A stretch of 64,000 nucleotides of DNA from an uncultured Olsenella sp. (GTDB lineage Bacteria > Actinomycetota > Coriobacteriia > Coriobacteriales > Atopobiaceae). Both the position numbers and the translations under genes were made by a program. The DNA lies in assembly GCA_949290055.1 (NCBI GenBank), contig CASEQJ010000010.1, forward strand, positions 1 to 64,000, read 5' to 3'. Positions within the stretch are counted from its first letter, which is position 1. Each line of letters starts with the position of its first letter. This document shows, one piece after another, positions 14,531-21,909 of this stretch. The notes under the pieces were generated by a model that searched no databases, had not been told where the DNA came from, and saw only the letters and a list, made by a program, of their open reading frames with translations.

Positions 14531-16231
14531 CTACTCGGGAAGCACCGTGCGAATGCAGAGGGCCATGGAAATGGCGCCGGCGTCCGGGGTGCCGAGGCTG
14601 CGCTCGGCGGCCGGGCGGGCGCGGCCGACCTTGGGCACCATGTTGGCGGTGTCCTCGGCGGCCTTCTGGGCGACCTCGGCCGCGGCGGCCCAGGCCTCCT
14701 CGAGGGACTTGCCCTCGCCGGCGGCGGCCTCGAGGGCCTCGCCGAACGGAATCAGGGCGTCGAGCATGGTCTTGTCGCCGCGGTGCGCGCCACCGAGAGA
14801 GAGCATCTTCTCGTAGGCTGCCTTCACGGCCTCGGCGGCGACCGTGGCGTCGTAGCCCTCGGCCTGGTCGCCCACGACGGCGCCGGCGGCCTCGAGCGCA
14901 GAGCCCCAGAGCACGCCGGAGGTGCCGCCGGCCTTGGCGGCCCAGGCACGCCCCGCCTCCTTGAGGACGGAGCCGGCAGCGGCCCCGCGGGAGCGGGCGT
15001 CGCGCGCGGCCTCGGCAGCGAAGGTGGAGCCCTTCACCATGCCGCGTCCATGATCGCCGTCACCGGCGACGCCGTCGATCTTGGCTAGGTCCTCCTCGGC
15101 CGCGGCAATCGCGGCCTGCATGCGCGCGAAGGCGTCGACTATGTAGTCAGCGGCCTTGTCGGAGGCCTCGGAACCCTGCTCAAAGGTGTCAACCTGCTCG
15201 GAGAGCTGCGCGTAGACCTTGCGCTCGCCAGCCGCCATGGAGCTCTCGCCCTTGCGGAACGAGGCGGTGTCGCACGGGGCGCTCCAGTAGGTCTCGAGCT
15301 CGTCGTCGAGGAACTCGACGGCAAGCGCGATTCCCTCCATGTCGAGCGAGGTCACGTACTCGCCCACGAGCGGCTCGACGAGCGTGTAGCCCTTGTCCTC
15401 GAGCAGCTGGCGGACGGTGCCCCACACGACGAAGAGCTCCTCGTACTTGGTGGAGCCCAGACCGTCGAGAATGACGGCAATGCGCTTGGAGTCGTCGGCG
15501 GGCGCCTCGGCGAGCACGCGCTCGACGAGAAGCTCGGCGACCTCGGCGGCGCTGGCCAGGTCGGCCTCGCCCACGCCCGGCTCGCCGTGAATGCCCTGCC
15601 CGACCTCCATCTTGCCCTGCGGCACGTGGAAGAGCGGCTCGTCGCCGCCGGGCAGGGTGCAACCGCGGAAGCCCATGGACATGGTGCGAGTGCGGTCATT
15701 GGCCTTCTCGGTAATGCGGACGAGCTCGTCGAAGGAGACGCCTGCCGCGGCGGCCGCGCCAGCGGCCTTGAAGACCATGAAGGTGCCGACGTTGCCGCGG
15801 CGCTTCTCGATCTCCTCGGGCTTGGCGGAGGCGACGTCGTCGGTAATGTAGAAGGTGCGGCAGTCGACGCCCTCCTCAACGAGGCGGTCGCGCGCCATGT
15901 TGAAGTTCATCTTGTCGCCAGCATAGTTGCCGCCGACGATGAAGATTCCCGTGCCTTGGTCGACGGAGTGCGCGACGCCGAGCACGTCCTCGGTGGACGG
16001 GGAGGTGAAGACGTTGCCCACGACGGTGGCGTCCATGAAGCCGTCACCGATAATGCCGCAGAACGCGGGGTAGTGGCCGGAGCCGCCGCCGTTTATGACG
16101 GCGATCTTGCCCTCAGCCATCTTCGTCGCGCGCGCGACGCCGCCGGGAACCTCGACCACGTAGTCGGGGTACGCCGCGACGTAGCCCTTGAGCATGTCCT
16201 CGCGGAACGTCTTGGGATCGTTGTAGAGCAT
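14531..16231 (-). CDS. Fused DhaK-DhaL ketose kinase
   Basis: ATP-dependent dihydroxyacetone-kinase-family protein of 566 aa. The DhaK domain (1-330) has GGGSGHYPAF at residues 48-57 and the substrate-binding His in GQGIHGEPG at 215; the DhaL domain (about 365-566) has GDGDHGRGM for ADP-Mg and GGTSGVLWGSAL. The fused form with GGGSGHYPAF resembles erythrulose kinases (DerK/LerK) at least as well as true Dha kinases. ATG 16231 is 9 nt after the DhaL stop. Its position as last gene of an operon that already holds a split DhaK/DhaL pair suggests a different substrate. Substrate is unproven. Confidence 0.88.
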   Translation of the reverse strand: MLYNDPKTFREDMLKGYVAAYPDYVVEVPGGVARATKMAEGKIAVINGGGSGHYPAFCGIIGDGFMDATVVGNVFTSPSTEDVLGVAHSVDQGTGIFIVGGNYAGDKMNFNMARDRLVEEGVDCRTFYITDDVASAKPEEIEKRRGNVGTFMVFKAAGAAAAAGVSFDELVRITEKANDRTRTMSMGFRGCTLPGGDEPLFHVPQGKMEVGQGIHGEPGVGEADLASAAEVAELLVERVLAEAPADDSKRIAVILDGLGSTKYEELFVVWGTVRQLLEDKGYTLVEPLVGEYVTSLDMEGIALAVEFLDDELETYWSAPCDTASFRKGESSMAAGERKVYAQLSEQVDTFEQGSEASDKAADYIVDAFARMQAAIAAAEEDLAKIDGVAGDGDHGRGMVKGSTFAAEAARDARSRGAAAGSVLKEAGRAWAAKAGGTSGVLWGSALEAAGAVVGDQAEGYDATVAAEAVKAAYEKMLSLGGAHRGDKTMLDALIPFGEALEAAAGEGKSLEEAWAAAAEVAQKAAEDTANMVPKVGRARPAAERSLGTPDAGAISMALCIRTVLPE

Positions 16232-16240
16232 CGTGCCTCC

Positions 16241-16885
16241 TTAAGCGACGAAGTAGTTCTTCAGGCCGAGCAGCATGTAGTAGCCGGCGAGCGCGCCCTG
16301 GTCCACGACGCCCTTGGCCTTGGCTGCGTGAACGGCGGCCTTGCCGAACTTGGGCAGCATGTCCTTGGTAGCCTCGCAGCCCTCGTTCGCGCCGTCGACG
16401 GCGGCGGTGATCACGTCGGCGAAGGTGGCGTCGGGGTTGGCCTCGACAAGCGCGACGGCCTTCTTGGCGCCCGCGTCGACGGAGTCGAGGATCGTGCGGT
16501 CCCCGAGCTGGCACTTGCCGCGCTTCTGGATCCCCTCGGCGAAGGCGGCCACATAGGTGGCGAGGTCGGCCGGGACGAGCTCGGTCTTGCCCTTGAACGC
16601 CTTGCCAGCCTGCATGATTCCGGAGCTCATGAGGGTGCCCATCGTGGACGGCACCTCGTTCTGCATCTTCATGCCCGCCTTCATGAGCTGCTTGCCGATC
16701 TCGCCCTCGGCGGCCGTCTCGCGCAGGAAGCCGGGAAGGGCGCCGTAGCCCTTGCTCATGGTGAGGCCCAGGTCGCCGTCGCCCATGGCGGCATCCATCT
16801 CGCAGAGCTCCTCCTTCTTCTCTGCGAAGACCTCGGCGACCTTCTCGAACATGTCAGGAATCTCGGCAATGGTTAGCTTGTCCAC
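16241..16885 (-). CDS. dhaL: Dihydroxyacetone kinase subunit DhaL
   Basis: Nucleotide-binding subunit of 214 aa. MGDGDLGLTM (residues 34-43) carries the Mg-ADP aspartates, and the helix-barrel sequences STMGTLMSSGIMQAGKAFKG and LGDRTILDSVDAGAKKA follow. GTG 16885 is the start: GGAGG lies 6 nt upstream, and it begins VDKLTIAEIPDMFEKV, the expected N-terminus; longer in-frame sequence upstream would overlap dhaK and is low complexity. No DhaM gene, the phosphoprotein that re-phosphorylates DhaL-ADP in PTS-dependent systems, is present in the window. Confidence 0.9.
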   Translation of the reverse strand: MDKLTIAEIPDMFEKVAEVFAEKKEELCEMDAAMGDGDLGLTMSKGYGALPGFLRETAAEGEIGKQLMKAGMKMQNEVPSTMGTLMSSGIMQAGKAFKGKTELVPADLATYVAAFAEGIQKRGKCQLGDRTILDSVDAGAKKAVALVEANPDATFADVITAAVDGANEGCEATKDMLPKFGKAAVHAAKAKGVVDQGALAGYYMLLGLKNYFVA

Positions 16886-16916
16886 GTGTTCCTCCAAACG
16901 TGCGATCGGCGCCGGC

Positions 16917-17909
16917 CTAGCGCTGGCAAATGAACGGGGTGTTGACCGGGTAGTCGAAGTAGCCCTTGAGCTCGTCGTCAACCTTGCAGATGGAGATCGA
17001 GGCACCCATCATCTCCATGGAGGTGGCGTACTCGCCCGTCCAGGAGCGGTAGACCTTGACGCCCTTGGCCTCAAGCTGCTTGCGGACGGCGTTGTTCAGA
17101 ATGTAGAGCTCCTCGAGGGAGGTGGCGCCCAGGCCGTTGATCAGCAGAGCAACCTCGTCGCCCTCGGCGAGCGGCATGTCCTTCAGGATCTCGTCCACGG
17201 ACTCCGCGGCGAGCTCGTCAGCGGTCTTGATCGGGCCGTTCCAGACGCCCGGCTCGCCGTGAATGCCCATGCCGAAGGCCATTTCGTTCTCCGCCAGCTC
17301 GAAGTTGGCGTGACCGACCTCGGGGACGATGCAGGGGGTCAGCGCAAAGCCGACGGTGCGGACGTTGTCGCCGGCCTTCTTGGCGGCGGCGGCAACCTCC
17401 TCGAGGGTGCCCATCTGGTCGGCCTTGGCGCCCGCGGCCTTGTACATGAAGAAGATTCCCGCGACACCGCGGCGAGCCTCGACGTTGGCGTTGGAGAGAA
17501 CGTCATCGGCGCCGACGAGGGAGACGGCCTCGATGTCGTCCATGTCGAGCAGCTCGGTCGCCATGTCGAAATTCATTATGTCGCCGGTGTAGTTGCCATA
17601 GAGGAACAGCACGCCCGCGCCGGCCTCGACCTCCTTGGCAATGTTGTAGATCTGCTCGGCGGACGGGGACTGGAACACGCCGCCCACGCCACAGCCGTCG
17701 ATCAGGCCCTCGCCGACGTAGCCGAGAAACAGGGGCACGTGGCCCGAACCGCCGCCGGTGATAATGGCGACCTTGCCGGGCTTCTTGTTCGCAATGCAGT
17801 AGCAGCGCGGGTCGTCGGCGGCGCACTTCACCTGGTCAGGGAAAGAGGCGTAGATACCCTGGAGCATCTCGTCGACGTAGTTCTCGGGCGCGTTGATGAT
17901 CTTCTTCAT
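16917..17909 (-). CDS. dhaK: Dihydroxyacetone kinase subunit DhaK
   Basis: Substrate-binding subunit of 330 aa. GGGSGH is at residues 52-57, the family Asp lies in YTGDIMNF at about 109, and the His that forms the hemiaminal with dihydroxyacetone is in GMGIHGEPG at 217, so the site looks functional. AAGGGGAACGTCC precedes ATG 17909. It begins a DhaK-DhaL-DhaKL run downstream of a membrane protein and an internal terminator, which would lower expression relative to the PTS genes. Confidence 0.92.
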   Translation of the reverse strand: MKKIINAPENYVDEMLQGIYASFPDQVKCAADDPRCYCIANKKPGKVAIITGGGSGHVPLFLGYVGEGLIDGCGVGGVFQSPSAEQIYNIAKEVEAGAGVLFLYGNYTGDIMNFDMATELLDMDDIEAVSLVGADDVLSNANVEARRGVAGIFFMYKAAGAKADQMGTLEEVAAAAKKAGDNVRTVGFALTPCIVPEVGHANFELAENEMAFGMGIHGEPGVWNGPIKTADELAAESVDEILKDMPLAEGDEVALLINGLGATSLEELYILNNAVRKQLEAKGVKVYRSWTGEYATSMEMMGASISICKVDDELKGYFDYPVNTPFICQR

Positions 17910-17924
17910 GGACGTTCCCCTTTT

Positions 17925-18476
17925 CTACAGGAAGTAGACGATGTAGTTGGTAATGAAGGTGAGGAGGAGAAAGACCGTCTCCATGTACTGGAACGGGATC
18001 CTGTCCTCTTCCTCCTTGTACACGCTGGTCCAAATGAAGCCCAGGTAGAAGCTCGAGGCAATGTTGACGCAGGACATGTCGAGGTTGGGCGAGGGGAAGA
18101 GCCAGCCCACGACGGTGAACACCGCAAAGAAGGAGAGGCCGATCCACAGCGACCACTTCTGGTCGCTGTGCAGCATTTGGCTGTAGTAGAAGACCGCCTC
18201 GGAGTCGTGCCGGTTGTAGCGACGCATGCTCTCGAGAACCGCGCGCGTTATGTACATCATCAGCGCGCAGAAGAAGTACACCGCGCACAGCAGCGCCATG
18301 GAGAGCAGGTCGGTCTTCTCGAACAGGTTGAACGCCGCGTAGAGCCAGATCGCGCAGACAAGCACGAGCTCCACGACCGTGACCACGTACGAGGACGTCT
18401 TTATGGGCGGGACCTTCTTGAGCTCGTGAACCTTCTTGAGCTGAAAGCCCTTGCCCTTCTCCTTCTTCTTAGACAT
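17925..18476 (-). CDS. Five-helix membrane protein of unknown function
   Basis: Protein of 183 aa with a Lys-rich cytoplasmic N-terminus (residues 1-27, MSKKKEKGKG) and five predicted membrane helices at about 29-52, 58-79, 108-128, 134-153 and 164-183. A conserved-looking charged loop RRYNRHDSEAVFYYSQMLHSDQKW joins helices 2 and 3. It ends inside the last helix. I do not recognise the family. It lies 15 bp upstream of dhaK within the sugar operon and follows AAGGGAAGAA. A channel, facilitator or PTS-associated role is possible but not supported by any motif. Confidence 0.8.
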   Translation of the reverse strand: MSKKKEKGKGFQLKKVHELKKVPPIKTSSYVVTVVELVLVCAIWLYAAFNLFEKTDLLSMALLCAVYFFCALMMYITRAVLESMRRYNRHDSEAVFYYSQMLHSDQKWSLWIGLSFFAVFTVVGWLFPSPNLDMSCVNIASSFYLGFIWTSVYKEEEDRIPFQYMETVFLLLTFITNYIVYFL

Positions 18477-18537
18477 TTCTTCCCTTCAAAGGACTCGGCG
18501 GCCGAGAAGAACCGCGAGTCCGAAACCTCGCTAAAAG

Positions 18538-18573
18538 GGACGGGTCGCATGACCTCCGCCATGCGACCCGTCC
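18538..18573 (-). terminator. Internal operon terminator after the aldolase gene
   Basis: GGACGGGTCGCATG (18538-18551) and CATGCGACCCGTCC (18560-18573) form a perfect 14-bp stem, followed on the minus strand by CTTTTAG. It lies 15 nt past the aldolase stop. A second hairpin at 18491-18521 (GGACTCG/CGAGTCC) contains CCGAGAAGAACC in its loop. Together they probably attenuate expression of the membrane protein and Dha kinase genes. Confidence 0.85.
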
Positions 18574-18587
18574 GTGACAACCGCGAC

Positions 18588-19256
18588 CTACTTGGCGGGG
18601 AACTTGATCTCCTTGGGGTACTCCCACTTCTGGAGCTCCTCAGGCGGGAAGGAGTAGGGCTCCTGGCCGCCGGCGCCCGTCAGAGCGTGGTGGTACAGCT
18701 CGGCAAGCTCCTCTATGTAGCAGACCTTGAGGTAGGCCTCGTCGATGTTGGTCTCGTCGACCGCGACCGCGCCGTGGCCCTGGAGCAGGAAGACGTCGGC
18801 TTCCTGGCACGGCTCGACGACGGACTCCGCGAGGGCGGGCGTACCGGGACGGCCGTAGGGCGCGACCGGGATGCGAGCCTTCGAGCAGTTGAGGTTCGCG
18901 ACCTCGTAGACGACGGCCGGAATGGCCTTGTTCAGCACCGCGAACACCGTGGCGTACATGGAGTGCGTGTGGGCAATGGCCTTCACGTCCGGACGCGTCT
19001 GGTAAATCTTGAGGTGCATGAGCGACTCGCTCGTCGGGCGAAGACCGGTCTGGTTCTCGACGACGTTGGCGTCGAGGTCCATGACGATCATGTCGGGGAC
19101 GACGAGGTCCTCGCGGTCAACGCTCGTCGGGGTGATGACGACCAGGCCGGTCTCCTCGTCACGCGCGGAGAAGTTGCCGGACTTGTGCTTGCACATCCCC
19201 TCGCGCTGGGCCTGCTTGGCGACATTCATGACCTTGAGCTTAAGATCCTCAAGCAT
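18588..19256 (-). CDS. Class II (zinc) aldolase, FucA/RhaD/AraD family
   Basis: Zinc aldolase or epimerase of 222 aa. SGNFSARD (26-33) and TPTSVDRE form the phosphate site, Glu77 in PTSES is the predicted catalytic acid, and His96, His98 (IAHTHS) and His161 (QGHGAVA) are zinc ligands. All key residues are present. Family members cleave ketose-1-phosphates to DHAP plus an aldehyde, epimerise ribulose-5-P, or decarboxylate tetronate phosphates. With PTS genes upstream and Dha kinases downstream, cleavage of a PTS-phosphorylated sugar releasing dihydroxyacetone or DHAP is the simplest reading. AGGAGAGC precedes ATG 19256. Confidence 0.9.
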   Translation of the reverse strand: MLEDLKLKVMNVAKQAQREGMCKHKSGNFSARDEETGLVVITPTSVDREDLVVPDMIVMDLDANVVENQTGLRPTSESLMHLKIYQTRPDVKAIAHTHSMYATVFAVLNKAIPAVVYEVANLNCSKARIPVAPYGRPGTPALAESVVEPCQEADVFLLQGHGAVAVDETNIDEAYLKVCYIEELAELYHHALTGAGGQEPYSFPPEELQKWEYPKEIKFPAK

Positions 19257-19307
19257 GGGATGCTCTCCTATCTGCGAAAGACAGTGGTCAGAAACGGTAC
19301 CTGCGTG

Positions 19308-20690
19308 CTACTCCTCGAGCTGGGCGGCAGCGGCCTCCTTGCGGGCAGCGGCCTCCTTCTTGAGGTCGTGGTAGGTGTAGAAGTAGCCAGCGAGCCAGAT
19401 CACCAGGACGCCGAGCGGCAGGAAGTTGCCGTTCATGAAGTCGAGGAACGTGGCGAAGGAGTAGGTCTGGACCGGGCCGTCAATGGAGGAGCAGGAAATG
19501 AGGGCGCCCTCAGCGAGCTCCACCGCGCCGGTGCTGTGAGCGAGGTCAGAGACGAACGGCGCGAAGACGGTGCCGACGTACAGGAAGATAGGCACGCCAA
19601 TGGTGGCAAGGATGAGCATGCGGGGCAGGTTGCCGCGGGTAACGAGGTACGCGGGCACGGCCACGGCGATGTTCACGATGCCGGCGAAGGGCAGGATGCC
19701 GTTGCCGGGGAGGATGAACGAGAAGAGAACCGTGATGGGGATGGCGTAGATAACGGTGAGCCAGATCTCGTTCGAGCCGCCCATGAACGGCCAGTCGAGG
19801 CCGACGACCAGCTCGCGGTCGGCGAACTTCTTGTGCATGTAGTCGGAGACAGCCTCGGAGATCGGGGACAGGGCCTCCATGAAGTACTTGGAAATGACCG
19901 GGAAGAGGGTCAGGCACATGGCGGCCTGGACGCCGAGGGTCAGCGTGGCGGGAACGTCGTAGCCGCCGAGCAGGCCGAAGAGGACGCCGATAATGAAGCC
20001 GAGGACGTGGTTCTCGGCGAAGATGCCGACCTTCTCCTTCAGAGCCGCAGCGTCAGCCTTGGTGTTGAGCGCGGGGATCTTGCGGAGGAGCTTGTCAATG
20101 GGATAGAAGATCGCGGACAGGAAGATCATCTTGTGCGTGCAGGTGACGCCCGGAATGCCGGTGAGCTCGTTGATCTCGTCCTTGAAGAGGTCGGCGGTCT
20201 TGAGCTCGAAGACAATCTGGATCGCGGCGATCAGGAAGGCCAGGGGCACGGAGCCGGTGATGCCCACGACGCCAATGGCGGTGAAGATCTTGCCCCAGAC
20301 GTTCCAGAGGTCGGCGTTGAAGGTCTCGGTCTTGTTGGCGATCAGCATGATCACGTTAATGCCAATCAGCAGCGGGAAGACCAGAATGGCGAAGGGCCAG
20401 GACCAGGCGATTGCCGCCATGGTGGTCCAGCCGCCGTCCATGATCGGAAGGTCAATGCCGAGGCGCTCGAGCATTGCCTCACCGACCGGCTGCACGAGGC
20501 CGGACATGTAGTTAATGAGCATGGACATGCCGGAGAAGGCGACGCCGAGCAGGATACCGGCGCTGATCGCGTCCTTGATCTTCATGCGGACGATGAGGCC
20601 CATGACGATCATGATGATGGGCACGAAGACGGCCGCGCCCACGCTGTTCAGGAACTCCTGAATCCAGGCAGTTGCTTGTGCGAGGTCCAT
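19308..20690 (-). CDS. PTS galactitol-family EIIC
   Basis: Membrane permease of 460 aa in the galactitol (Gat) PTS family, translocating a polyol or related sugar during phosphorylation by EIIB. About ten hydrophobic segments are visible. The family pattern includes WIQEFLNSVGAAVFVPIIMIVMGLI at the N-terminus, ENHVLGFIIGVLFGLLGGYD in the middle and GNGILPFAGIVNIAVAVP later. The C-terminus is a cytoplasmic Lys/Ala tail. It follows EIIB by 53 bp. Gat-family EIIC proteins transport galactitol, arabitol, ribitol or xylitol, so the substrate cannot be fixed from sequence alone. Confidence 0.9.
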   Translation of the reverse strand: MDLAQATAWIQEFLNSVGAAVFVPIIMIVMGLIVRMKIKDAISAGILLGVAFSGMSMLINYMSGLVQPVGEAMLERLGIDLPIMDGGWTTMAAIAWSWPFAILVFPLLIGINVIMLIANKTETFNADLWNVWGKIFTAIGVVGITGSVPLAFLIAAIQIVFELKTADLFKDEINELTGIPGVTCTHKMIFLSAIFYPIDKLLRKIPALNTKADAAALKEKVGIFAENHVLGFIIGVLFGLLGGYDVPATLTLGVQAAMCLTLFPVISKYFMEALSPISEAVSDYMHKKFADRELVVGLDWPFMGGSNEIWLTVIYAIPITVLFSFILPGNGILPFAGIVNIAVAVPAYLVTRGNLPRMLILATIGVPIFLYVGTVFAPFVSDLAHSTGAVELAEGALISCSSIDGPVQTYSFATFLDFMNGNFLPLGVLVIWLAGYFYTYHDLKKEAAARKEAAAAQLEE

Positions 20691-20743
20691 GAGTTGGACA
20701 CCCCTTTCCTTACGTTTCCCCCCTTAGGGAGCCTAACTGCGTC

Positions 20744-21037
20744 TTAGACGGCCTTGTAGTTCTTAATGGCCTCGACGAGCTTGTCGAACTGCTGCTTCTG
20801 GCCAACACCGGTGAGGAAGGCGATGCCGTCGATGACGGGGACGTCGTACTCCTTCTTGTCACGGATGATGGTGATGTAGGCGGCAGCGTCCTTGAGGTGA
20901 CGGTCGACGGACTTGAGGTCGACGGCCTCGACCTCGGCGTCGATCTTCTCCTCCTTGAGCATGCGGTTGACCTTCGAGGCGACCGTCTGGGACGTCGCCA
21001 CGCCGCTGCCACAAGCCACGACAACCTTGACTGGCAT
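20744..21037 (-). CDS. PTS galactitol-family EIIB
   Basis: Cytoplasmic phosphocarrier of 97 aa. Cys9 in VVVACGSGVATS is the phosphorylated residue, followed by the beta-alpha pattern of GatB. It receives phosphate from EIIA and passes it to the sugar in EIIC. AGGAGG precedes ATG 21037. It is separate from EIIC and EIIA, as in Gat systems. Confidence 0.92.
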   Translation of the reverse strand: MPVKVVVACGSGVATSQTVASKVNRMLKEEKIDAEVEAVDLKSVDRHLKDAAAYITIIRDKKEYDVPVIDGIAFLTGVGQKQQFDKLVEAIKNYKAV

Positions 21038-21088
21038 TTCTGTTACCTCCTTGTTCCTTTCCCTATAGATGCCGAACTATGTGCAAAA

Positions 21089-21105
21089 GGCCCCCATCAG
21101 GGCCC
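21089..21105 (-). terminator. Weak terminator between EIIA and EIIB genes
   Basis: The minus strand reads GGGCCCTGATGGGGGCCTTTTGC, a 5-bp GC stem with a TTTT tract 12 nt beyond the EIIA stop. It may attenuate transcription so that EIIA exceeds EIIB and EIIC. Confidence 0.45.
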
Positions 21106-21117
21106 GTTTTGCCGGGA

Positions 21118-21591
21118 CTAGTCGTGGTACCACTCCATGTCCATGACCGCGTCGTAGAACTCGTCCTCGGTCTTGGCGGCAAAGAGTGCCTCCACCCAGT
21201 CGCCGCGCTGGAAGTTGTGCATGAGAATCTGGAGCAGCTCGATGTGGGCGCCGGGCTCGTAGAAACCGAGCATGAAGGCGACCTTGACGTCGAGCTTGTT
21301 GTCGGGATCGGACATGTCGCCCCAGGAAATCGTGTTCTTCAGGCGCACCGGGGCAATGAAGGGCTTGACGATCGCGTCGGCCTCGGTGTGCGGGATGGCA
21401 ATGGGATAGGGCTCGGTCGGAAGCGCCGTGGGGTACATCGACTCGCGCTTCTTGATCGAGGGGATGTACTTCTCGTTGACGTAGCCGAGCTCCTCGAAGC
21501 GCTTGCCCATGACGTCGAAGATCTGCTCCGGCGTCTCGGCGTCAAGGTCGAGGACCGTCAGCTCACGCATGATCACTTCTTTTCCGAGCAT
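21118..21591 (-). CDS. PTS EIIA (type 2 fold)
   Basis: Cytoplasmic EIIA of 157 aa. His68 in PYPIAIPHTEADAI is the phosphorylated residue of fructose/mannitol/galactitol EIIA domains, and FMLGFYEPGAHIELLQILM is the C-terminal family pattern. ATG 21591 is preceded by AGAAGGGG; in-frame sequence further upstream is not protein-like. It is the first gene of the PTS-aldolase-Dha kinase operon, downstream of the regulator gene on the same strand. Confidence 0.9.
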   Translation of the reverse strand: MLGKEVIMRELTVLDLDAETPEQIFDVMGKRFEELGYVNEKYIPSIKKRESMYPTALPTEPYPIAIPHTEADAIVKPFIAPVRLKNTISWGDMSDPDNKLDVKVAFMLGFYEPGAHIELLQILMHNFQRGDWVEALFAAKTEDEFYDAVMDMEWYHD

Positions 21592-21909
21592 TGCTCGCCC
21601 CTTCTCTCGTGGCCCGCTTATGCCTTCGCGGCCCCGCGCGGGGCCGAAACTTCCGCATGACGCAAGGCGCCTGTGGCGCTGTTTTTCGATACCAGTTTCC
21701 GTCACCCTTTCTCCACAAAACAGCCAAAGGTTGTTCACTGCATGTGCAGAATTACCAACTGAAACAGCTTCTTTCACCGCTTTGTGAAGCAGACTTTTCT
21801 AACTGAAGCCGTTACCTGCGCTTTATTGGGGTCAAACAACGCAAAGCGAGGCGCCTCTACCATTTTTAGAGTCGCCCCGCAACGTTGTTTCGGTGAGCAG
21901 TTTTATGCG
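21592..21909 (-). promoter_or_regulatory. PTS operon control region
   Basis: This 318-bp gap must contain the PTS operon promoter, but no convincing -10/-35 pair was found. AAACAACG (21834-21841) and CGTTGTTT (21883-21890) bracket an inner stem GGCGCCTCTA/TAGAGTCGCC, together a 57-nt hairpin that is probably the terminator of the regulator gene. CTGCATGTGCAG (21739-21750) and two GTTTCAG/GAAACTG blocks nearby are possible operators. The region is clearly richer in A+T than its surroundings. Confidence 0.5.

Noticed and set aside
21592..21909. Sigma-54 (-24/-12) promoter for the PTS operon
   Set aside because: No TGGCAC-N5-TTGC match was seen, and the regulator lacks an AAA+ domain of the LevR type.
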